Below are positions 19,944 through 29,920 of a stretch of 64,000 bases of DNA, piece by piece; positions within the stretch are counted from its first letter, which is position 1; every line of letters begins with the position of its first letter. Below the pieces are notes generated by a model, which saw only the letters and a list, made by a program, of their open reading frames with translations, searched no databases and had not been told where the DNA came from. The DNA is from Fusarium oxysporum f. sp. lycopersici 4287 (taxonomy: Eukaryota; Ascomycota; Sordariomycetes; Hypocreales; Nectriaceae). The stretch covers positions 570,699 through 634,698 of the forward strand of contig NC_030998.1 of the NCBI RefSeq assembly GCF_000149955.1. The letters are read 5' to 3'. Made by a program: the position numbers and the translations under genes.

Positions 19944-21226
19944 GGAGTTCCGTAAGGGATAGTTATCCCTTTGGGCTGCAAAGGCGGTCTTGATTTCGGC
20001 GACTGGTCGGCCGTACAGTCATTGGTCTGAGTTTTCTTCCCTTTGTTGGCTGCATCAAGGGTTCTGTCTTTTGTGGTCCTGGCCTTCTTCCGAGTGAGGG
20101 CTTTTACCTTGGCCTCCAGGTCTGAGTCTTCCTCGAGAGCTTCTTTCACCTTCTTTTGGATCTTCTCTCGGGGCTTGAATCCCTTCCATGCCTGATTTGG
20201 AAAGACATAGAAGCATTTCGCAAGTTCGTGGGATAACCCACACGCCGGGCATTCCTGTCTCTTCTCAGGAGACCTCTGGCGTTTTCTTTCTCCCTTCTTC
20301 GAAAATGGGTACTGGCCTTCAATGATGCGGGCGTCCCCTTCATCATCCTGGGGGTCCTCCCCAGCATAGCTCGCAGAAAACGCACCGCGGGCCACTCGGC
20401 CCTTCGTGGCTTCTGCATCTTGGAGCTCATTTCGGAAGGCGTTCCCTACATCTCGGTATGAGAGGGCCCTATTTTGCAATAGAGTCTTTGAAGAGATTTT
20501 GTATGAGGCAGTCCAGCTGGGCAAGATGTGTGTGGTGACACTGAAGAAGTCCCAGGCCCATGCACTGTTGTGGAGCGTTTCAGGGACCTCTCGTTGTCGC
20601 CCTTTCGCCATTGCCTCTTCCCATTGATCTAGCCACTTGAATGCTGCTTGGCTGACCGTCTTTGGGGCAGTTCTTAGTAATGTAAGATACCTATTTCTGG
20701 CATCCTTCGTTTCATCTTCCTCGGTCCTTCCACACCGGGCACGAAGGTTCCAGTGCCATTCGTATATTGATTCGTGTGACTGACAGCAGGTTTGAATCAA
20801 GCTTGGGGAGACCGTACGGATAACCCAGTCCTGAAGGGTTCCAAGAGCGTTTTTCTGTTTTTCGAAAACCTTCTCTTGTAGCTGATAAAAGGTTAAATCC
20901 TGCTGGAAGATCTTCTGGCCTTGGTCTGTAAGGTCAGAGATAGACCATGTTCCATTCACCGTTTCCTGAATGTCGTCTGGGGCGCCGTCTTGAGATTCGG
21001 CAGTATGAGACCGGATTGTTCGTTGGGCTGTAGCGGTCTTCGTATATCTGCGTTTTCTTATATCCGGGATAGCTGGTTCGTCTCCGAGGAATGTCTTGCT
21101 TTTGAGGTGCTGCTGAAGACCAAGACGATGGGCCTGAAGGAGGAATTCATGCTCCCAGTTGAGGAAGTCCTCAGGCTTAGAGAGGGTAGCCGTAAGACCT
21201 TCCTTTTGGGGCTTGGATAGGGACAT
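19889..21226 (-). CDS. copia gag (capsid/nucleocapsid) with zinc knuckle
   Basis: 445 aa. The N-terminal half resembles fungal copia gag: a helical W-L-D-Q-W-E-E type capsid region. A retroviral-type zinc knuckle C-x2-C-x4-H-x4-C sits near residues 339-351, followed by a Lys/Arg-rich stretch likely to bind RNA. The 3' end overlaps the pol frame, which is offset by -1. Production of Gag-Pol therefore needs a -1 frameshift (or equivalent); the overlap contains a CCCAAAGGG run, not a textbook slippery heptamer. Confidence 0.9.
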   Translation of the reverse strand: MSLSKPQKEGLTATLSKPEDFLNWEHEFLLQAHRLGLQQHLKSKTFLGDEPAIPDIRKRRYTKTATAQRTIRSHTAESQDGAPDDIQETVNGTWSISDLTDQGQKIFQQDLTFYQLQEKVFEKQKNALGTLQDWVIRTVSPSLIQTCCQSHESIYEWHWNLRARCGRTEEDETKDARNRYLTLLRTAPKTVSQAAFKWLDQWEEAMAKGRQREVPETLHNSAWAWDFFSVTTHILPSWTASYKISSKTLLQNRALSYRDVGNAFRNELQDAEATKGRVARGAFSASYAGEDPQDDEGDARIIEGQYPFSKKGERKRQRSPEKRQECPACGLSHELAKCFYVFPNQAWKGFKPREKIQKKVKEALEEDSDLEAKVKALTRKKARTTKDRTLDAANKGKKTQTNDCTADQSPKSRPPLQPKGITIPYGTPCFTTPELLSQSQTVPTD

Positions 21227-21288
21227 TATGTATGAGAAAGAGGGTTCTTCAAGGTATTGAAAAATAAAAATAAAAATGGTTGAGGCAA

Positions 21289-21301
21289 TGAGACTCTTAA
21301 T
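21289..21301 (-). other. primer-binding site matching the anticodon arm of tRNA-Lys(CUU)
   Basis: The 13 nt next to the 5' LTR (minus strand ATTAAGAGTCTCA) are the exact complement of residues 27-39 of the mature, spliced tRNA-Lys(CUU) whose gene lies at 40426-40508. No match to a tRNA 3' end was noticed. This is the arrangement of a half-tRNA primer ending at position 39, as known for Drosophila copia with initiator tRNA-Met. Confidence 0.8.
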
Positions 21302-21507
21302 TGTCAGATATTAAGGTGAATCGTGTATATTTCTTGATCCTTTCGCAATCGAAGGACCATTGAGACCTTATATCTTCAACTGGTTCCTTCTAGGACTTGA
21401 GTCCTAGAAAGTCCTAGATGAAAGTCCTACGATCTAAGTTTAGGGCGTCAAACTTTAATCCTGAACCTTAATCCTGAAGTTGAGGGTGAACCCTCCAACA
21501 TTCAACA
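21302..21507 (-). repeat. 5' LTR of the copia element (right copy)
   Basis: 206 bp, identical by eye to 16312-16517. On the minus strand it begins TGTTGAATG and ends CTGACA. Its outer end lies 45 bp before the methyltransferase start codon, so antisense or bidirectional LTR activity could affect that gene. Confidence 0.96.
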
Positions 21508-21512
21508 CAATT
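21508..21512. repeat. target-site duplication (right)
   Basis: CAATT directly after the right LTR, matching 16307-16311. Confidence 0.95.
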
Positions 21513-21552
21513 CGACACTTTTAGCATATCCTGTGCGAATATTGTACGAAAA

Positions 21553-23082
21553 ATGTCGTCTCCAAAGTCGCAAAAGTCTAGGTCGCCTACCAAGTCGCCG
21601 CCGGGACCGCAGTCCCCGGCTGCGCCGGGCCAGGTTGCCGAAGAACAGGCTGCAATTGAAGTTGTATGATCAGTCCACGATAGTTTTCGACCGCTCTGGA
21701 GACTAATGAGAATCTTGGGTAACAGGATGATGATTCGGATTCTTCTTACTCCAAATCGTGAGTCAATATCAGGTCAGGGTCTTTCGACGTTATTTACATG
21801 ATTGCAGCACTGGGATCACGGATACCGAGTCCCTTCGGTCGTCGATTATGGCGTTCAAGTGGGAGAATGGACGACGATACCACGCTTACCAAGATGGATC
21901 CTATTGGTGAGCTCTCATTGATTGCTTTCTGATGTTCTAGTAGGCTTATGCAAGTTTTAGGGCTCCCAATGATGATCGCCAACAAGAAGCTGAAGACCTC
22001 ATGTAAGAACAACATGGACTACAATGGTAACCTTCTGACACATTCGAACAGGCATGAGGTATATAGAATCATCCTTGGCAATTCGCTGTATGAGGCACCC
22101 ATTGGCGACAGCCCTCAGGTAAACAACACTCCAAAATATGTGAGCATCCTCTAATTGAGAGGCAGAAAGTTCTTGATATAGGATGCGGAACTGGCATCTG
22201 GGCAATGTGAGTTCACATAGACGAAGCACGTCTCTGATATCAAGACTAACAAATACAGCGAGTTCGCTGATGAGCATCCTTCGGCTGACGTTCTCGGCGT
22301 CGATCTCTCTCCCATCCAGCCAAACTTCGTACCCCCCAACTGCAGATTCGAGGTTGACGATATCACAAACGAATGGACTTATCCGGATGACGCCTTCGAC
22401 TTCATTCACGCCCGCTCTATGATAGGCTGTATTCCCGACTGGACTGAGCTTTACCGCAAAGCATTCAAGTACGTTTCCTGTTGAAAATGGCATGAGTTGC
22501 TTCTGATCCCTCTAGGCACACCAAGCCTGGTGGTTGGGTAGAAAGCGTTGAACTCTGGGGCAACTCAAAGTGTGATGACGATACCCTGAAGCCTGAGTCG
22601 CCGCTCTACAAGTGGGTTGAGGTCTTCAAGAAGATTGAATCTCTGACAGGCAAATCCTTCTTCTGGGATGATAAGATGCAGCAGTCAATCTCTGACGCTG
22701 GATTTACCAATGTTTCGGGCCGAAGGATCAAGGTGCCTATTGGAACTTGGCCAAAAGATAAGACTCTCAAGCAGTGGGGTGCTTGGAATCGTCATTTCCT
22801 TCTTCAAGGCCTTGAAGGTTTCTCGATTCGTGGCTTAACCGAAATGCTGGGCGTAAGTTGGAGCGCATATCGGATGGTAAGACAGTTTGCTAATGACGGT
22901 GGAATTAGTGGAAATACGAGGATGCTCAGTTGTTCTTGGCCGACATGCGCAAAGAGTTGACGAACCCAGCCCTGCACGCGTATCTTGAAGTGTAAGTCCA
23001 GCTTACCGTTGGTGAACCATGAGTGCATGTTGACCTGATTCTTGACAGGACCGTCTTTTATGGGCAGAAACCAGAGGCTTAG
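21553..23082 (+). CDS. LaeA-like SAM-dependent methyltransferase
   Basis: Ten exons (21553-21663, 21726-21757, 21808-21906, 21961-22002, 22052-22118, 22166-22206, 22259-22468, 22516-22852, 22909-22991, 23049-23082) give 351 aa. The Pro/Ser-rich N-terminus is acidic near D-D-D-S-D-S-S, then the family hallmark N-G-R-R-Y-H-A-Y-Q-D-G-S-Y-W. SAM motif I is V-L-D-I-G-C-G-T-G-I-W-A; motif II lies around L-G-V-D-L-S-P-I-Q-P, then F-D-F-I-H-A-R and K-P-G-G-W-V-E. The family includes LaeA/UMTA regulators of secondary metabolism, though most members have unknown substrates. A copia element lies 45 bp upstream of the ATG and separates the gene from its former promoter. The first small exons make the model sensitive to splice choice. 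Confidence 0.88.
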
Positions 23083-23699
23083 TGTATTGTACTTATGGGT
23101 GGTAGCACCGCGAGCATTGTCTTGAGATCACTAGGAACCAGGCCATTGAGTGGATGTTGGGCGAAGTTACAAGGCAGTCAATATCAATAGACGTATGAAT
23201 TTAACACCTTGCAGACGGGCTTCAGACACTATAACCTACCTTTGCTGCCGTACTGATGTGATTATCGTTCTCCCTCTGCGATCCAGCAAATAGAATACAG
23301 CTTACCAAGTCCAGCTTTCCTGTTTTCAATACACCATCCATTAGCGGTGACTCAACTTGATCAGTGATATTCTGGTTGCGGTGATATTCCCCTTCATCAT
23401 TTACTCTGCTTGCCCAGCCATTCACTCACAATCGTTCCGACAGCATCACGGACGCTCTATCCACTGAAAGGTCTCGCTTGCTCTTCAATGTCTATAATCA
23501 CGGAGGTGCTGCGGCTTGAAGACCCCTTTGAGGAGCAGCCCACTTCCAGGCCAGTATATGAGTGACGAGTGAGCCGGCGAGACAGACAAGAAGACGGACA
23601 AGGAATTCACATGTTCACACGGGCTCACCTTATTACCAAAACATTCCTGCCACAACAGTTTGGTCGATCATCTGCCACTATTACATCGCCACCGTCAAA
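23083..23699. other. intergenic region
   Basis: No gene is recognised. An open frame in phase with the next entry extends back to 23562, but its sequence there is Arg/Ser/Thr-rich without family character. Confidence 0.5.
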
Positions 23700-24085
23700 A
23701 TGGTAGAAACGCTCTACGCGATGATGGAAGTCCATTTCAAGGCAAAGATGACGCAGGTTGAACCTCCAAAAGAAGATGTTTTCAAGAAGCATAAGTTTGC
23801 ACGGCGGTCAGCTCAACAATATGATGAAAAGACCAAGTTATTCACATTCAAAATTTTGATACGTTCAATAATGCAGGGGAGGTGAAGGATGAATTGTGGA
23901 ATCTGCTAGGAAAGGAGAAGGTTTTGGAGGAGTGGGGTGTTCAGGGACTGTTTCTCATGACCAGCAATGGAGAGATTTTCAATGCTATGGAGGACGAACG
24001 ACTACTCAAGGTTTTCAAAATGCCTACTTTGGAGGAATTTCTCGATAGTCTGATGCCTTCGATCGCGGGTGTTCCATCCACATAG
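23700..24085 (+). pseudogene. hypothetical gene with one-base frameshift
   Basis: An ATG in good context (CGTCAAAATGG) opens a charged, helix-rich protein. The frame is lost at about 23,850 within an A4T4 run. One base there would join it to the second frame, which ends at 24085 and has matching composition (W-N-L-L-G-K-E-K-V-L-E-E-W-G). The joined length would be about 128 residues. No family was recognised. It may be a small pseudogene or carry a homopolymer sequencing error. Confidence 0.45.
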
Positions 24086-25580
24086 ACAGTAATTGAGGAA
24101 CACTTCAACTCCTTCAACTGAAGTAGTGTGTAGGATACTTTGACATGGGAAGAAAGAGTATTACAGAATTATGTGACATGACTATGATTCAGTCTTTGAA
24201 TAATCTTCTTGACGACAGGGTGAGGCGACTTGAACACGAGATATGTCACTGAATGTGAACTCTCGATAACCTTGTGCTGAGATGAGATTTCAGTGGCATG
24301 CAAATGAGAGACGGACCCCAGCTACGAAAGAAGTAAATCGTTACAGTTGATTCGGAGGAGAGATCATAGACTCTTGCAATTCTCTGATTAAGTCACAGCA
24401 GTAATTGGAGGGACAGTGGAGTGCTTCAATCCAAAGTTGTGATGCTCATCTCGATATCCATGAACCAGCATCTGTAGTTCTTGTGTGCGAGGGGAGCTTC
24501 CCCTGAACAAGCTTAGGTTCTTTGAATCATAGTAGTCTTGGCAGTGTCACAGTCAACTTTAGCATTAGGTGTTTCACTATCCATCTCTCACAGGTTTAAT
24601 AACTGGTCTTGGACCAATAATAAGAAACAGACATGCGTTTAACGAACAACACTTCTGATTGCGCCTATATGAGTACCCTGCGTTCCACTGATTCTGGGGA
24701 GATTGACAAGGATTTTATACGAACTCATCAAGCATACGAATACAACCCCCCAGCATAACCGCTTTTTTATCCTTGCACAAACACAAATTCTCAATGCTGG
24801 CCCCAGCACAGCGCCTGATTCAACTGAAAGTCCACCTCATGCCCTACAAAACAGAGTCCAAGGTGCCGAAAAAGGATGCTTTTGTTAAGTCTTGTGGCAC
24901 ACAGCTTTGAAAGCAAGTATATGACCCTAATACCGGGTTACTCTCATTCACCCTTTACTACATTGTCAGTTCACCTATGACATCCCCGAGAACGGCGAAG
25001 GAGTTCCTTTGGAGAGTCCTTCAGAAGATGGTTGTTTTCTTGATGGTTGGTATTACTATCGAGCTTTTGTCGTGGATGAGCGTATGGCGGTACATAAACA
25101 GTTTCTCCTGTGAGATCAAGGAGGTAGTTTAACTCATGACCAAGAGACTTCAGACCGGGTATTTATTACGAAGATGATGATGAAAAGGAATGTGATTCTC
25201 GTACAGGCATCTAATCATTAACAGAATTAATATTTCTTCAGTCTCCCATAGGATGCAACTTATGAGACTAAGTGAGATTAAGCATCAAAGCTGTCTGACT
25301 CACATATTCATTTAACCCTCGTCTTGTCAAGAGCTTGCGCCGCTCGCATGAGCATATACTGGAGACCTGTATCATTGAGGAATCAAAGCATAAAATTTCC
25401 TGTAATGCAATATTACATGAAGTGTTATGATGGTTTAGCCCGTGTAAGCTATATAGTAATCTCATAAGGTTGATGCGTCTTTGGTAATGGTATACATCTT
25501 GGGAAAACCGAGGCGCTAACAGACGTATAATCCTATATAAATAGTTATTGGTTCAGCCTTTTAGTGGCCTTATTTAATTC
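24086..25580. other. gene-poor intergenic region
   Basis: About 1.5 kb. Two overlapping frames in 24,900-25,135 read like protein (one acidic and aromatic-rich, one hydrophobic with a possible membrane segment). Neither has a clear start or splice sites, so no gene is called. A decayed gene is possible. Confidence 0.4.
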
Positions 25581-26630
25581 TTATAGGCCTTTGACCCCAA
25601 CCTTAAGTAACCATGGGTCCGAGTCAATCTGGCTCCTGAGCTCTCCGGAGGCTAGGTCATTTACATCCCATGTAGACCATACGAAACGGCCATGGAGGAA
25701 CTGCGCCTCTGGGGACGCAGCCCATACAGCGAAGCCGCCAGGAATATTCTCTGAGATATATCAGCTACTTGTACTGAGCACAAAGGCAACAGTTCAACAT
25801 ACCATCTGTCCAAGGCAGAGTGTCCTCGGTATATCCAGCCTTCTTCGCTGCTTCTGTAAACACAATCGATGGATGGAATGATATGATTCGCATGTTGGAC
25901 TCTGGTGTATCACGAGCAATTTGCTGCATGACGGTGGCGAAAGAGTTCTTGGTCAGTTGGTATCCAGGCATCTGAGGCGCGCTATCCCAACGATGGATAT
26001 CTTGGGTTGATACCGATACAACGAACTATAACGACAGGTCAGTCAAGTTATTTTAAGCAAGCTTTGGTGAATTAACCTTTTGTTTCTTATGTCCGGGCTG
26101 CTTATAGAATCTCTCAACAAGGTATAAAGGAGCATGGACATTGTTCTCAAAGTCCTGCCAGAGTCTATCCGCACCTTGTTCTAGGATTGACTTAAGCTCT
26201 GGCTGGCCAACAGCATTAATAATGAGAACGTCAACTGACGTCTTTTCCTTCTCCAAATCATCCCAAAGCTGGTTTGCCTGATCTCTATTGAACAGGTTGC
26301 AGGTACGCCAAGTCACCTTGGTGCTGGGGTAAGCCTCATTTAGCTTGAAGGCGGCCTCTTCAGCAACATCGCTCCGGCGACCTAATATAATGACATCGGA
26401 TGCTCCCGCGATGCAATAGTTTCGTGCAATTGCGTGGCCAATGCCTGTAGAACCGCCGCAGACGAGGACAGTTCGACCTGCTTGGGATAGGTCAGGTCGC
26501 TGAGCTGAGATGGCTTCGTAGGGCTGTGCGTGGTTTCGCTACTACAGGTTAGTTTCAGCGAAAAAGTGCAATGAGATTTCATCTATCATACGATGGTGAT
26601 ACCGTTGATAGTTGCGGTGGGCGAATTCAT
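25581..26630 (-). CDS. short-chain dehydrogenase/reductase
   Basis: Four exons (26630-26592, 26538-26077, 26025-25803, 25750-25581) make 297 aa. The Rossmann nucleotide-binding motif is G-G-S-T-G-I-G with V-L-V-C before it. A following G-R-R suggests NADP(H) preference. N-A-V-G stands where N-A-G is usual, and the catalytic Y-x3-K is Y-Q-L-T-K after an S-V-S-T strand. Classical SDR length and layout; substrate unknown. The first exon codes only 13 residues, and the acceptor chosen for exon 2 is the second of two adjacent TAGs because the first gives a stop. It is not obviously clustered with related genes. Confidence 0.85.
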
Positions 26631-27601
26631 CGTAGATAACTCTTTGCTCAACTGTTTTCGATAGGACTTGAATCACGTTCCGTGAAGATATTCTCCTGAC
26701 TCGTGGTGCGAAAAATGAAAAGGTTTCTCAGATGGTTCGCTGGTTTTATATACTTTCCTAGACCTTCTTATAAGGATTCACTTATGAAGCCGACGATTGG
26801 CTGCCACGGTGTATCTATCCTGACAAGGTAAAGATCAGCGCGTGGGATCCGGTCCCTCGTCGCTTTCCCTCCTAGCGCTGACGCCTGGAGCAACATGTTA
26901 GTCTACTGCTTACAAAACCCACACCGCATCCTCTTGTTCCTTCCGAATAGAGTCGGAAACTCATTCATAAGCAGGTAGCCTATCATGTAGCTACGGAGTA
27001 CAAATCCAATCGGCGAGATCTGTTAAAGGCTGCGGGGTGGGGTCATCAACGTTGACACGGAATTCCGATCCATTGCAAGACCGTCTTGAACTCCGCCTGG
27101 TGGAATATCATGTTCAATACCCGTGACACGCCGGATGTATGCCTCGAGACTGGTCATTTGTTAATGCCTTTCAACTTCATCACTAGCGTAACTGGAAGTG
27201 GTAATGAGACGCCGTTTTGTGCCATCGTCGGAAATAATAATAACAACTCATCATCGAACAGTCATTGATTATTCAGCTCTCAACTATAAACAGAAGATCC
27301 TTTTATAATTTTCTGTCACAATTGTGACTTACATGATGTGGTGCATTTATAAACGAAACTGATGCTCTGACACACGAATTTCCTTTCCTACCACCTCAAG
27401 AATGGCTGTATGACGACTACGAGCGGCCTCTTGGAATTAGGATCAGAACTCTTCATAGAGATCCTACTTCCCTGCATCACAAAGCATTGAAGGGTATAAA
27501 TACCTCAATTCTTACCTAGAGACACGAATTCAACTAATTAGTTGCAAAACCGTTTATAAATTCAATCCCCTGTAGAATATTTCACCTAATTTCAATTAAC
27601 A
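26631..27601. other. intergenic region
   Basis: AT-rich sequence upstream of the SDR and of a small orphan gene. No recognisable gene or repeat. Confidence 0.5.
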
Positions 27602-27904
27602 ATGACCAAAATCAACTATACTAAAATGGTTGTTGTCTTCAAGCAAAAGGGCGATTTAACATTCTGGACAAATCCAACCCCCGAGACTTTGATCAAAGAA
27701 TGCATTAGCCCTTATATGAGACCTTGTGCCGACCACGCAACAAAGACTATTAAATTCACTTATGAGAAAGAAAATGACGACGCGCAGATGTTGAAGGCCG
27801 GGATGTGGCCAACGTTCTATAGGCTGCAGATGTTTAATGACTGGGAAGTTTCTCAGATAACTGCTTTTCGTAAGGATGGGAAAACCGAAACCCTTAGTGC
27901 TTGA
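27602..27904 (+). CDS. small orphan protein, 100 aa
   Basis: Single open frame with start context CAACAATGA. It has a soluble mixed alpha/beta composition, with a strand-like V-V-V-F near the start and an F-N-D-W-E-V segment near the end. There is no signal peptide, membrane segment or recognised domain. A similar-sized gene 475 bp downstream has F-E-D-W-E-L at the same place, suggesting distant tandem paralogues. Coding status rests on this similarity and on start context. Confidence 0.45.
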   Translation: MTKINYTKMVVVFKQKGDLTFWTNPTPETLIKECISPYMRPCADHATKTIKFTYEKENDDAQMLKAGMWPTFYRLQMFNDWEVSQITAFRKDGKTETLSA

Positions 27905-28379
27905 GGATACGGGGTTGTCCTTCTAGCACTACACTGAACACCGGCTTAGCCGATAAATGGAGGAAATAAGGCTGTATGGCCGAAGAAATTATGTTAAGGT
28001 AGAGGAGTCTGTTCGAAGAACTCAATCTTTGAAGTAGAAGCAAGTGGGAAACAACTTCGTACGGCTGTGAATAGATCCTTGAATGTCGAGAACACCAGTC
28101 AATCAATTTGGCTTGTTCCGGATCTGTCGTTCCACGAGCTTCACGGTGATATGTTCCTGAAACAGTTACAAATGGCAATTTGAACAACAGAACGTCGAAT
28201 ACAACAGGCAAGGATTTATGGCATAATCTTAATTATATTTAATACACATTGTTTGCCACATTTGAGCTTCTTCTCAGTCTATACTATCCCCTTTTTTCTA
28301 ATAGCGTTACGACTTTTGCAACGTATTTCCTCAACGCCTAAGTCTTACTAACAGTTCACCATTCCAAGCTCACTTTAAG
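27905..28379. other. intergenic region between two small genes
   Basis: 475 bp, no further gene seen. Confidence 0.5.
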
Positions 28380-28667
28380 ATGACTGAAATGATTCTACAG
28401 GCCACTTTCGCGCGCAAGCCGCATCACTTACCCGATATATTGAGCGACGCGGACCGCCTCCAAGCAGCCTGCGGTAAGGAGTGTGAGGTTGATCTTATCG
28501 CCAACAAGCTTCAAGTGACGGTAAGTACAGATTGTAAAGACAAAGAGGTTGTCATGACTGGTCTTACGATCAAGATGGAGCAGGAAAAGCTGTTTGAGGA
28601 CTGGGAGCTTGTGCCAGGATGGACTTGGAAGCCTGAGAAGAAGGAGCATTGCTGTCGGATTCTTTAG
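28380..28667 (+). CDS. small orphan protein, 95 aa, Cys-terminal
   Basis: Single frame, start context TAAGATGA. Predicted soluble. It shares size and an F-(E/N)-D-W-E-(V/L) motif with the gene at 27602-27904. It ends H-C-C-R-I-L, which resembles a CaaX prenylation box with a terminal Leu, although Arg is a poor residue within the box. No domain is recognised. Transcript evidence would decide whether it is real. Confidence 0.45.
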   Translation: MTEMILQATFARKPHHLPDILSDADRLQAACGKECEVDLIANKLQVTVSTDCKDKEVVMTGLTIKMEQEKLFEDWELVPGWTWKPEKKEHCCRIL

Positions 28668-29920
28668 AGTTGAAACTTTTGGGTAAACAGTAAAAGCTAG
28701 ATACGCTGGTAGATTGTTTATTTAAATTCGTAGAGATAGTTAATCGGTTAGGCTATGGTATGATAGGAACGCCGGAATCTCGAACGAAGCTATTCCGGCT
28801 CAATTCAAATATGACAAATCAGAAAGTTCTACTGAAATTACGCATCATGTATAGCATAACTTGAAAGTTACACTAAAGGAACGATGGGAGTGACAATTCC
28901 CTGTCGCCGTTGTAATCTTACCAGTGATGGAGATCAATATGATATGAGGGCAGACGTAAATGGTCTTTAGCAGCAATGAAAACAGGTTCATTTTTATCAG
29001 CTCACAATGAAAACCTTCGGCTATCTTGTCGGGAGTACAACAAGGTTGGCCATGAGCGATAGCTGAAGCGCCTGATTGATGTCTAGCCCTCATCATGTTG
29101 GAAAGCAATGGCAAAGCGCTCGGATTATACATGGAGCTAGTACTATAGATCGACAAGCGGGGATGGGTGCGGGAAAGAATCTCCGAGCTATCTAAGGGGA
29201 GAGTTTGTCAGAGGAATGGGAGCCGTGTTTCGATAATAATGATCAATCGATCTTCAAGCCGGTTTCCATTGAGACGCCAAGCGGGTCTGGGTTACCAGCC
29301 ACAATCAGGAGCTCTAGTCGCGGACGAATATGACATAGAATGGGCTGAATGGCTATATCTAAGGAATGAGTTCATCTGGATCGTCAATTGAACACATATC
29401 TGTCGTGTGCCTTTTCTCCGTTCCAAGCCCACCATGATGTCAATCCTCAGCATTAGTCCAAACCTTCTCAATGCCAAGTCCAAGCCTTGGATTCCACGAA
29501 TTTAGAATCCCTTCTCAATCCTGCTTTCCTCTCACCAGCCGTCTTAGCCGTACATTATGCATATAAACAATACCTCATCTTGATCTCGATAATCTGAAAC
29601 GGTGACGATGGAAATGACGTGGGTGTAGTTAGTGCCAGCTCAGTAGCTTGTAAACCAAGACGTTGGTGGATGAGGTCTAGGCCAGAAATAGGCTGGTGGC
29701 TGAGACAGCCCTGATGTCACGACGCGGAGAAATCATCATGAGCGCATCAGCCATGACGCACTAGAGTTGAGCCCCGGAATTCTTGTATGCACTGGCAAGG
29801 AGTGGAAGAGATAAAGAGCGGTGCTGGCTCAGTGGGTGGCTTGTGTTCCTACAATCTTATCATTCATCAATTGAACCTAGCCGTATTAAAATTATAGGAA
29901 TTGGATAGCCGATAATCATT
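28668..29920. other. intergenic region
   Basis: 1.25 kb, no gene recognised. Upstream region of the reticulon-like gene. Confidence 0.55.

Larger units (their letters stand above)
16312..21507 (-). mobile_element. Ty1/copia LTR retrotransposon, 5,196 bp, recent insertion
   Basis: Two 206-bp LTRs that appear identical base for base flank a minus-strand interior, bounded by a 5-bp CAATT duplication. LTR ends are TG...CA. The order is gag, protease, integrase, reverse transcriptase, RNase H, with integrase before reverse transcriptase as in copia elements. A primer-binding site abuts the 5' LTR and a purine tract abuts the 3' LTR. Identical LTRs mean insertion was recent relative to substitution, and no C-to-T (RIP-like) damage is obvious. 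A one-base loss in the reverse-transcriptase region breaks the polyprotein, so this copy is probably not autonomous. Confidence 0.97.

Noticed and set aside
16312..21507. RIP-type mutation of the retrotransposon
   Set aside because: LTRs are identical and coding frames are nearly intact; no bias toward TpA from CpA was noticed by eye.
23562..23699. Upstream extension of the 23,700 open frame
   Set aside because: Low-complexity Arg/Thr/Ser translation and poor start context; the ATG at 23,700 is better.
24960..25135. Protein-like overlapping frames between the orphan gene and the SDR
   Set aside because: Two frames look equally plausible, with no start or clear splice signals, so neither can be called.
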